Part shown: piece after piece, positions 6,090 to 11,610 of the stretch
Numbering within the stretch: the stretch's first letter is position 1
How the letters are laid out: every line of letters starts with the position of its first letter
Origin: CAZBDU01 sp964490725
GTDB lineage: Bacteria; Spirochaetota; Spirochaetia; SZUA-6; DRHE01
Assembly (NCBI GenBank): GCA_964490725.1
Contig: CAZBDU010000132.1
Coordinates: 1-11,610, forward strand
Length of the DNA: 11,610 nt
Reading direction: 5' to 3'
The notes under the pieces: model-generated
What the model saw: only the letters and a program-made list of their open reading frames with translations
The model's database searches: none
Told to the model about the DNA's origin: nothing
Program-made: the position numbers and the translations under genes

Positions 6090-7039
6090 TGCTGGCCTCC
6101 GATGCCGGTGAACAGGTCGATGTTTTCCTGGGTGATGGTGACGAAGGCCTCCTCGAGGGACAGGCTCTTCTCGCTGATGCTCAGGGGCACCAGGTTCTGG
6201 TCGATCAGGAAGCGGGAGATCGACTTGCGGTGGTCGCCGGTCTTGGGAACCTTGACCACCAGCGTGTTCTCGCGGGCGAAGCTCTCCAGCACGAAGGGCA
6301 GGCCCTTGACCTTCTGCGGCAGGTCGGAGGGCAGCTGCTCCAGATCCACGTGAATCTCCCGATCCTTGCTCAGAGAGCTGAGCAGGTTGGCCATGCGGTC
6401 CTCGGCCATGAGCCGGCCGCGATAGATGATGGCCACCCGCTGGCAGACCTTCTCCATCTCGCTCAGCAGATGCGAGGAGATGAAGATCGTCCTCCCTTCC
6501 CGGTTCTCCGCCAGGATCAGGTCCCGCACCTGCTTGATTCCGATGGGGTCCAGCCCCGAGATGGGCTCGTCCAGGAAGAGGATGTCCGGGTCGTGCAGCA
6601 GGGCCCTCACGATGGAGAGCTTCTGCAGCATCCCCCGGGAGTACTGGGAGATGCGCTTGTTCTTCACCTCGATCAGCTTGACCTGCTCCAGGAGGCTGTC
6701 GATGCGCTCGTCGGGATCTTTGAGGCCGAACAGGTCGGCGAACATGCGCAGGTACTCGTAGCCGGTCATCCAGCTCCACATCCCCTGGGGGTGCTTCTCC
6801 GGCACCACCCCGATGCGCCGCCTGAGGTCGAGCCTGGCGGGGCTGTAGCGCTCATCGAACAGGAAGATCTCCCCGCCGGTGGGCCGGACGATCCCCAGGA
6901 GCATCATGATGGTGGAGGTCTTGCCGGAGCCGTTGGGACCCAGAAAGCCGTAAATCTCTCCGGTAGGGATGTTCAGGTTGACGCCGTCCACGGCTGTGAA
7001 GCTCCCGTATTTCTTCACCAGGGCGTTGGTGCGGATCAT
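6086..7039 (-). CDS. ABC transporter ATP-binding protein (ABC-2 exporter class)
   Basis: This 317-residue cytoplasmic ATPase has all core motifs: Walker A GPNGSGKTS (34-42), a Q-loop region at VVPEKHP (78-84) with Glu in place of the usual Gln, the signature YSRGM (133-137, in place of LSGGQ), Walker B ILFLDEP (153-159) with E158 as catalytic base, D-loop SGLD (161-164) and switch His H190. A C-terminal extension (about 225-317) is typical of NatA/CcmA-like drug- and sodium-export ATPases. The ATG at 7039 has AAAGGAG seven bases upstream and overlaps the preceding gene's TGA by the ATGA pattern. It powers the ABC-2 permease that follows. The Q-loop and signature variations are common in this subfamily, and the site looks active. 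Confidence 0.95.
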   Translation of the reverse strand: MIRTNALVKKYGSFTAVDGVNLNIPTGEIYGFLGPNGSGKTSTIMMLLGIVRPTGGEIFLFDERYSPARLDLRRRIGVVPEKHPQGMWSWMTGYEYLRMFADLFGLKDPDERIDSLLEQVKLIEVKNKRISQYSRGMLQKLSIVRALLHDPDILFLDEPISGLDPIGIKQVRDLILAENREGRTIFISSHLLSEMEKVCQRVAIIYRGRLMAEDRMANLLSSLSKDREIHVDLEQLPSDLPQKVKGLPFVLESFARENTLVVKVPKTGDHRKSISRFLIDQNLVPLSISEKSLSLEEAFVTITQENIDLFTGIGGQQ

Positions 7040-7896
7040 GATGAGGCTCCTTTCTTGACGTTCCAGGAGGTGAACTGGTAGACGCTGAACTTGCCCTGGT
7101 CTTCGTAGGGTTTGAGGAAGTCCTGGATGACGACCGGGTCCAGGGCGTAGGCCTTGTCCATGATCTCTTCGATCTCCTGGCGGCTGGTCCTGCGCGGGTC
7201 CGGCACGATGATCAGATAGTCGATCACCCTCAAGGGTGCGGGGTTCGCCTTGATTCTAGCGCCCGGGATGCGCGCGCTGTAGCGGAAGGTGGTCTCCGGC
7301 TGGGCGTCCCACTCCCACTTGATCTCGCCGCGGAACAGCTGCTCTCCGCGTTCGGAGCCCTCCTCGGTGGGCTCCTGCACCGGGATGCCGTTCATGATCT
7401 GCACGGACATCCTGGCGCCGATCCACAGATCGAGGCAGGGGTGGTTCAGGACCGCCGGACCGTCCTTGCTGACCGGCCGGATCTCCTGTACGATGTCGTT
7501 GCCCTCGTAGTCCTCGAAGATGATGAAATGGTCCAGGCCGGGTATCTCGTAGCCCACCATGTCGATGGGGGACTCCAGCGCGTTCCTGCCCTTCTTGAGG
7601 GTCACGGGAATGCTCTGCTCCACGTAGGCGGGAGCCGAGACGGTGAGCTCGGCCTCGCCGGGTTCCAGATGGGTGAAGGTATAGGTGATGGGACCGCGGT
7701 CGGACTGGAAGTAGCCCCGGATCAGCCGGTTCTGGAGATGGATCGTGGAATCCCACACCCACTCCTTGCTCACCGCGTCCCGCACCTGGAAATCGAGGGT
7801 GGTCTCGACGGGGTTGCCCGCGACATAGACCACCGCGGCCACCGCGGCCAGTACGACCACGATCAGCGCCACGATCAGAATGGTGCGTGTCTTCAT
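7036..7896 (-). CDS. Membrane-anchored beta-rich protein, first gene of the ABC operon
   Basis: This 286-residue protein has a short basic start (MKTR), one long hydrophobic segment (about 6-27) acting as an uncleaved anchor, and an extracytoplasmic remainder. Residues about 30-112 read as a carboxypeptidase-regulatory/transthyretin-like beta sandwich ('ETTLDFQVRDAVSKEWV' ... 'FTHLEPGEAELTVSAPAY'), a fold often used for binding or spacing outside cells. The rest (113-286) is unrecognised, with a partly helical segment near 238-265. It starts at ATG 7896 with GAGGT about six bases upstream; ATG 7947 in frame is possible but has a basic, less likely N-terminus. Its TGA overlaps the ATPase start, so the pair is translationally coupled. 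It is probably an extracytoplasmic accessory subunit; the beta-sandwich call is inference from strand pattern and the PGEAELTV-like turn. Confidence 0.82.
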   Translation of the reverse strand: MKTRTILIVALIVVVLAAVAAVVYVAGNPVETTLDFQVRDAVSKEWVWDSTIHLQNRLIRGYFQSDRGPITYTFTHLEPGEAELTVSAPAYVEQSIPVTLKKGRNALESPIDMVGYEIPGLDHFIIFEDYEGNDIVQEIRPVSKDGPAVLNHPCLDLWIGARMSVQIMNGIPVQEPTEEGSERGEQLFRGEIKWEWDAQPETTFRYSARIPGARIKANPAPLRVIDYLIIVPDPRRTSRQEIEEIMDKAYALDPVVIQDFLKPYEDQGKFSVYQFTSWNVKKGASS

Positions 7897-7964
7897 CAGT
7901 GAACCTCGTTTCAACTTGCGTCGCTTCAGGGAATTGGCGCTCGCCACACTCCGGTTGGCAATCT

Positions 7965-7992
7965 ATTCTACTTATAAGCGCACCTTGTGCAA
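7965..7992 (-). promoter_or_regulatory. Probable promoter of the ABC operon
   Basis: On the minus strand, TAGAAT (7970-7965) matches the -10 consensus at five of six positions. Sixteen bases upstream lies TTGCAC (7992-7987), a weak -35 with only TTG matching. The start would be near 7958, giving a leader of about 60 bases to the ATG at 7896. The site lies in a short AT-rich island between the two divergent operons, where an eight-base palindrome CTTATAAG (7971-7978) also offers a TATAAG box on either strand. Confidence 0.45.
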
Positions 7993-7994
7993 GG
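7983..7994. promoter_or_regulatory. Operator-like inverted repeat in the divergent promoter
   Basis: CCTTG (7983-7987) and CAAGG (7990-7994) form a 5-2-5 inverted repeat overlapping the proposed -35 box of the ABC operon. A second overlapping repeat pairs GCAC (7980-7983) with GTGC (7987-7990). A dimeric repressor bound here could act on both divergent operons. The symmetry is seen directly; regulator binding is inference, and repeats this short occur by chance. Confidence 0.3.
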
Positions 7995-8060
7995 GGGGCA
8001 AGAGGGCGAGGGGTTGATCAAGCCGGCCAAGACCACTACCGTGAGGCCAGTGCGGGGCGA

Positions 8061-8107
8061 CCGGCTGCTTCGGCCGGGCCGGAGAGCAGCAGCAGCAGGA
8101 GGAGGAG
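8061..8107 (+). repeat. Leader hairpin and trinucleotide repeat forming the ribosome site
   Basis: In the leader of the carboxyltransferase gene, CCGGC (8061-8065) pairs with GCCGG (8073-8077). This is followed by four AGC units (8085-8096) that run directly into three AGG units plus AG (8097-8107), forming an unusually long AGGAGGAGGAG ribosome site two bases before the ATG at 8110. The repeat could vary by slippage and so alter the ribosome site. Confidence 0.5.
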
Positions 8108-8109
8108 CC

Positions 8110-9663
8110 ATGGCTGAGGTGGGGGAAGGCATTGCGGGGCTTCAACGCAGGCGGCGGGAGGTGGAGGCCATGGGCGGGCCGGAGCAGGCGGCCAGGCAGC
8201 ACGGCTCCGGCAAGGCCACGGCCCGGGAACGGGTGACCGCCTTCTTCGACGCCGGAACCTTCCAGGAGCTGGACGCCTTCGTCACGCACCGCAGCACCAA
8301 CTTCGGGCTGGACCGGGTGCGCATCCCCTCCGACGGGGTGGTGACCGGCCACGGCCTGGTAAACGGTCGCCCGGTGTTCGCTTTCTTTCAGGACTTCACC
8401 TCCCGGGGAGGCTCTCTGGGAGAGATGCACGCCCGCAAGATCTGCAAGGTCCAGGACCTGGCGCTGAAGGCCGGCTCGCCGCTGGTGGGCTTCAACGACT
8501 CCGGCGGGGCCCGCATCCAGGAGGGGATCGACGCCCTGTGCGGCTACGGGGAGATCTTCTTCCGCAACGCCCGCGCCTCCGGGGTCATCCCGCAGCTGTC
8601 GGTGATCATGGGTCCCTGCGCCGGAGGGGCGGTGTACTCGCCGGCCATGACCGACTGGGTGTTCATGGTGAAGAGCACCAGCTTCATGTACATCACCGGC
8701 CCGGATGTGATCCGCGCGGTGACCGGAGAGCAGACCAGCCACGAGGAGCTGGGGGGCGCGCTGGCGCACAACCACAGGAGCGGCAACGCCCACTTCGCCT
8801 GCGGGAGCGAGGAGGAGGCGATGGCCATGGTGCGCACGCTGCTGGCCTACCTCCCGGACAACAACATGGACGACCCGCCGCACCACGACACCGGCGACCC
8901 GCCGGAACGGTCCTGTCCGGAGCTGGACGCGGTGATTCCCGGCTCCCCCCGGCAGTCCTACGACATGCACCAGGTGATCCGCTCCGTGGTGGACGGCGGC
9001 GAGATGCTGGAGGTGCAGCCGCTGTTCGCCGAGAACCTGATCGTGGCCTTCGCCCGCCTGGGCGGGTTCCCGGTGGGGGTGGTGGCCAACCAGCCGCGGG
9101 TGCTGGCGGGGTGCCTGGACATCAACGCCTCGGACAAGGCCAGCCGCTTCATCCGCTTCTGCGACGCCTTCAACATCCCTCTCATCACCTTCGCCGACGT
9201 TCCCGGGTATCTGCCGGGCACGGACCAGGAGTGGGGAGGGGTGATCCGCCACGGTGCGAAGCTGCTGTGGAGCTACTCGGAGGCCACCGTTCCGAAGCTG
9301 ACGGTGATCACCCGCAAGGCCTACGGGGGAGCCTACATCGCCATGAGCTCCCGTCACCTGGGGGCGGACACCGTGCTGGCCTGGCCGAGCGCGGAGATCG
9401 CGGTGATGGGCGCGGAGGGGGCGGTGAACGTGATCTACCGGCGGGAGATCAAGGCCGCCTCCGATCCGGCGGCGGAGCGGGCCTCGCGGATACAGGAGTA
9501 CGAGCGCCTGCTGTACAATCCCTACGTCGCCGCCAGTCGCGGCTACGTGGATGCGGTGATTCCGCCCCGGGAAACCAGGCAGCGGCTGGTCGCTGCCCTC
9601 GGGGCTCTGCGCGGCAAGAGCGAGACGCTCCCGCCGCGCAAGCACGGCAACATCCCGCTGTAG
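8110..9663 (+). CDS. Acyl-CoA carboxyltransferase beta subunit (12S/MmdA/PccB family)
   Basis: This 517-residue, full-length carboxyltransferase moves a carboxyl group between carboxybiotin and an acyl-CoA, as in propionyl-CoA carboxylase, methylmalonyl-CoA decarboxylase and the 12S subunit of transcarboxylase. The N-terminal crotonase half holds the oxyanion-hole motif NDSGGAR (129-135) and GPCAGGAVYS (168-177). The C-terminal half holds RKAYGGAYIAM (402-412) and AVMGAEGA (431-438). The C-terminus KHGNIPL is characteristic of the family. I410 occupies the position that is Asp in propionyl-CoA-specific PccB and Ile in Streptomyces AccB-type enzymes (from memory of published work); the adjacent IAM is shared with MmdA/12S proteins. 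The ATG at 8110 follows AGGAGGAGGAG. It is the first gene of the operon, upstream of a small protein and a 5S-like subunit, which favours a transcarboxylase or decarboxylase role. The exact substrate is not settled. Confidence 0.93.
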   Translation: MAEVGEGIAGLQRRRREVEAMGGPEQAARQHGSGKATARERVTAFFDAGTFQELDAFVTHRSTNFGLDRVRIPSDGVVTGHGLVNGRPVFAFFQDFTSRGGSLGEMHARKICKVQDLALKAGSPLVGFNDSGGARIQEGIDALCGYGEIFFRNARASGVIPQLSVIMGPCAGGAVYSPAMTDWVFMVKSTSFMYITGPDVIRAVTGEQTSHEELGGALAHNHRSGNAHFACGSEEEAMAMVRTLLAYLPDNNMDDPPHHDTGDPPERSCPELDAVIPGSPRQSYDMHQVIRSVVDGGEMLEVQPLFAENLIVAFARLGGFPVGVVANQPRVLAGCLDINASDKASRFIRFCDAFNIPLITFADVPGYLPGTDQEWGGVIRHGAKLLWSYSEATVPKLTVITRKAYGGAYIAMSSRHLGADTVLAWPSAEIAVMGAEGAVNVIYRREIKAASDPAAERASRIQEYERLLYNPYVAASRGYVDAVIPPRETRQRLVAALGALRGKSETLPPRKHGNIPL

Positions 9664-9673
9664 GAGGCGGCCG

Positions 9674-9883
9674 ATGGACAGGCGGGCGGTGGCGGCGGTG
9701 GCCGCGGTGATGCAGCTGTTGGCGGAGGGGGGACCAGAGGAAGGCACCCGTCCGGCCCCCGCCGGCCGCGGGAGGCATTTCCCCGGGCCGAGCCCCTGGG
9801 CGCTGTACGGCAGGCAGAGCATCATGCGCGCCGGCGAGGCGATGCGGGCCCGGCTGCGGCGAGGCCGAGGTATAGGAGGGTAA
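9674..9883 (+). CDS. Small carboxyltransferase-associated protein (69 residues)
   Basis: This 69-residue protein starts at ATG 9674, ten bases after the carboxyltransferase stop, with AGGAGG at 9662-9667 overlapping that stop. It has a short Ala/Val helix (about 4-18), a flexible Gly/Pro/Ala/Arg linker (19-39), and a C-terminal motif SPWALYGRQ (40-48) followed by an Arg-rich tail. Small subunits with an N-terminal helix and a C-terminal Trp motif accompany acyl-CoA carboxylases and decarboxylases (epsilon, gamma or delta subunits), so an assembly role is plausible. I recognise the position and pattern, not a specific family. The downstream gene's ribosome site overlaps its last codons and stop. 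Confidence 0.72.
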   Translation: MDRRAVAAVAAVMQLLAEGGPEEGTRPAPAGRGRHFPGPSPWALYGRQSIMRAGEAMRARLRRGRGIGG

Positions 9884-9887
9884 CAGG

Positions 9888-11610
9888 TTGAAGGCACACA
9901 GGCACGGCAGGGTGGAGATGCGCCCGCTCCGTTACGAGGAGGACCGGCCGGCCGCGGAGAACCCGGTGAAGATCCAGGACCTCTCCTTCCGGGATGGCCA
10001 CCAGTCGCTGTTCGCCACCCGGGGACGCAATGAGGACATGCTGGCCGTGGCCCGGGCAATGGACCAGGCGGGCTTCTACTCCATGGAGGTGTGGGGCGGG
10101 GCCACCTTCGACACCACTCACCGCTTCCTGAACGAGGACCCGTGGGAGCGCCTGCGGCTGCTGAAGGAGGTGATGGTGAAGACCCCCTTCTCCATGCTGT
10201 TGCGGGGACAGAACCTGGTGGGCTATCGCAACTACCCGGACGACGTGGTGGAGGCGTTCGTGCAGCGGGCCTGCGACAACGGGATGGACATCTTTCGGGT
10301 CTTCGACGCGCTGAACGATTTCCGCAACTTCGAGACGGCGGTGGCGGTGATCAAGAAGAACGGCAGGCATTTCCAGGGAACGATCTGCTACTCCCTCACC
10401 GAGATGCGCATGGGCGGGGAGGTGTACACGCTGGACTACTACCTGGAGAAGGCCCGCGACCTGGAGGAGATGGGGGCCGACTCGATTTGCATCAAGGACA
10501 TGGCGGGGCTGATCGCCCCCTACGACGCCTACACCCTGGTGGCCGCGCTCAAGGGCGAGGTGAAGGTTCCCTTGCACCTGCACAGCCACTTCACCTCCGG
10601 AATGGCCGACCTCTCGCTGCTGAAGGCGATCGAAGCCGGGGTAGACATCGTGGACACCTGCCTTTCCCCCTACGCCTACCGCACCTCGCACCCGGCGGTG
10701 GAGCCTCTGGTGGTGAGCCTTCTGGGCACCAGCCGCGACACGGGCCTCAGCCTGCCGCGACTGGTGGACATCGCGGAGCAGATGGAGCGGCACATCCCCA
10801 AGTACCTTCACTACGCCAACCAGAGCCGCTACTCGGTGATCGATCCCAACGTGATCCTCCACCAGACCCCGGGTGGGATGCTATCCAACCTGGTCAACCA
10901 GCTTCAGAGCATGGGCGAGCTGCAACGGCTGGAAGAGGTGTTCCACGCCCTGCCGCAGGTGCGGAAGGAGCTGGGGCAGGTGCCCCTGGTGACGCCGACC
11001 AGCCAGATCGTGGGCACCCAGACGGTGAACAACGTGCTGTTCGACGGGGAGGGGGAGCGCTACCGCAAGATCACCCAGCAGGTGAGGGACCTGTGCTACG
11101 GCCTGTATGGCAGGACCCCCCGCCCCGTGGATCCGCAGGTACAGAAGAAGGCCCTGAAGGGCTACCCGCGGGGGGAGGAACCCACCACGGTCCGGCCGGG
11201 GGAGATCCTGGAGCCTGAGCTTCCCACGGCCAGGGAGCACATCGCCGCGCTGGCCCGCGACCTGGACGACCTGCTGATCTTTGCCCTCTTTCCCATCACC
11301 GGCAGGCGCTTCCTGCGCTGGAAGTACGGCGAGGAGGAGGCGCCCCCGGAGGTGAGGGCGAAGTCCCTCGAGGAGGTGGACCGCGAGCGGGAGCTGGTCC
11401 GCAAGGCCCTGGCCGGGGAGCTGGTGGAGCGACAGGCCGAAGCGGCGTCCGGTACGCCCGCGCCTGCCTCTGCGGGCCCGGCGGCGGGCGGGGAGGCCGG
11501 CCCGGCGGAGGCCGGACGGCGGGCCTTCGACGTGTACGTGGACGGCCAGCATTTCCGTGTCGAGGTGGGGCAGAGCGGCGTTCGGGCCGCCCCAGGCGGC
11601 GCAGCAGCGG
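9888..11610 (+). CDS. 5S/OadA-type pyruvate-oxaloacetate carboxyltransferase, biotin-domain fusion (3' end missing)
   Basis: Only the first 574 residues are inside the window, and no stop is reached. The HMGL-like TIM barrel (about 26-285) carries FRDGHQSL (34-41; D36 metal ligand), CIKDMAGL (201-208; K203, the lysine carbamylated in this family) and HSHFTSG (232-238; H232 and H234 metal ligands). The conserved carboxylase/PYC-OADA domain spans about 300-480. A low-complexity Ala/Gly/Pro linker (about 517-545) leads into FDVYVDGQHFRVEV (547-560), the kind of opening strands that precede a biotin attachment domain in OadA and pyruvate carboxylase; the biotin lysine would lie beyond the end. 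The start is TTG 9888, seven bases after AGGAGGG (9874-9880); the nearest ATG in frame is at residue 11 and lacks a ribosome site. It converts pyruvate to oxaloacetate (or the reverse) using carboxybiotin, partnering the carboxyltransferase upstream. Confidence 0.92.
   Translation, partial: MKAHRHGRVEMRPLRYEEDRPAAENPVKIQDLSFRDGHQSLFATRGRNEDMLAVARAMDQAGFYSMEVWGGATFDTTHRFLNEDPWERLRLLKEVMVKTPFSMLLRGQNLVGYRNYPDDVVEAFVQRACDNGMDIFRVFDALNDFRNFETAVAVIKKNGRHFQGTICYSLTEMRMGGEVYTLDYYLEKARDLEEMGADSICIKDMAGLIAPYDAYTLVAALKGEVKVPLHLHSHFTSGMADLSLLKAIEAGVDIVDTCLSPYAYRTSHPAVEPLVVSLLGTSRDTGLSLPRLVDIAEQMERHIPKYLHYANQSRYSVIDPNVILHQTPGGMLSNLVNQLQSMGELQRLEEVFHALPQVRKELGQVPLVTPTSQIVGTQTVNNVLFDGEGERYRKITQQVRDLCYGLYGRTPRPVDPQVQKKALKGYPRGEEPTTVRPGEILEPELPTAREHIAALARDLDDLLIFALFPITGRRFLRWKYGEEEAPPEVRAKSLEEVDRERELVRKALAGELVERQAEAASGTPAPASAGPAAGGEAGPAEAGRRAFDVYVDGQHFRVEVGQSGVRAAPGGAAA

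Noticed and set aside
6089..7081. 330-codon plus-strand open frame opposite the ABC ATPase
   Set aside because: The opposite strand carries complete Walker A, signature and Walker B motifs, so this frame is a shadow.
8014..8042. TTGATC-17-TACCGT as promoter of the carboxyltransferase operon
   Set aside because: The -10 matches at only three positions; no convincing plus-strand promoter could be fixed, though TATAAG at 7973-7978 remains possible.
7972..10059. 695-codon minus-strand open frame opposite the carboxyltransferase
   Set aside because: It covers two real plus-strand genes, reads as repetitive His/Gly/Arg-rich sequence, and has no domain.
10091..11218. 375-codon plus-strand frame within the 5S-like gene
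   Set aside because: It is out of frame with the catalytic motifs of the 5S-like subunit; the real frame is open to the window end.

Overview
The window is very GC-rich (high GC at third codon positions) with consistently strong AGGAGG-type ribosome binding sites and tightly packed genes. Together with a transcarboxylase-type acyl-CoA carboxyltransferase operon, this suggests a GC-rich bacterium such as a deep-branching Bacillota (Symbiobacterium/Thermaerobacter/Limnochordia-like). That placement is inference from style; no rRNA or other phylogenetic marker is present. No tRNA, rRNA, CRISPR array, insertion sequence or phage gene was seen.

Layout. (1) 1-290 is a GC-rich non-coding lead-in with two hairpins, followed by a good sigma-70-type promoter (121-148) and a leader. 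(2) 291-2388, + strand: a PIG-L/LmbE zinc deacetylase followed by a Gfo/Idh/MocA NAD(P)-dependent oxidoreductase, separated by a strong hairpin; probably a small carbohydrate-modifying operon. (3) 2449-3434, - strand, converging on the first block: a small stand-alone PAS-like protein overlapped by a membrane-anchored protein of unknown function, with their own TATAAT box. (4) 3556-7896, - strand: a five-gene operon of a membrane-anchored beta-rich protein, an ABC ATPase, an ABC-2 type permease, a type I membrane protein with a coiled-coil stalk, and an 86-residue two-helix membrane protein. The first four are joined by three successive ATGA stop/start overlaps; a 12-bp stem-loop separates the fourth from the fifth. 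(5) 8110-11610, + strand, divergent from the ABC operon: a carboxyltransferase beta subunit (12S/MmdA/PccB family), a 69-residue small protein, and a 5S/OadA-type pyruvate-oxaloacetate carboxyltransferase that starts at TTG, appears to be entering a fused biotin domain, and runs off the window end.

How they work together. Block 5 looks like a biotin-dependent transcarboxylase or decarboxylase linking (methyl)malonyl-CoA/propionyl-CoA with pyruvate/oxaloacetate; no membrane pump subunit is visible inside the window. Block 4 is the best candidate for a poorly described system: an ABC-2 ATPase/permease pair with two different extracytoplasmic single-pass subunits encoded on either side, translationally coupled, whose substrate cannot be read from sequence. 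Blocks 4 and 5 diverge from a short AT-rich island (about 7960-7980) that holds the likely promoter and an operator-like inverted repeat.
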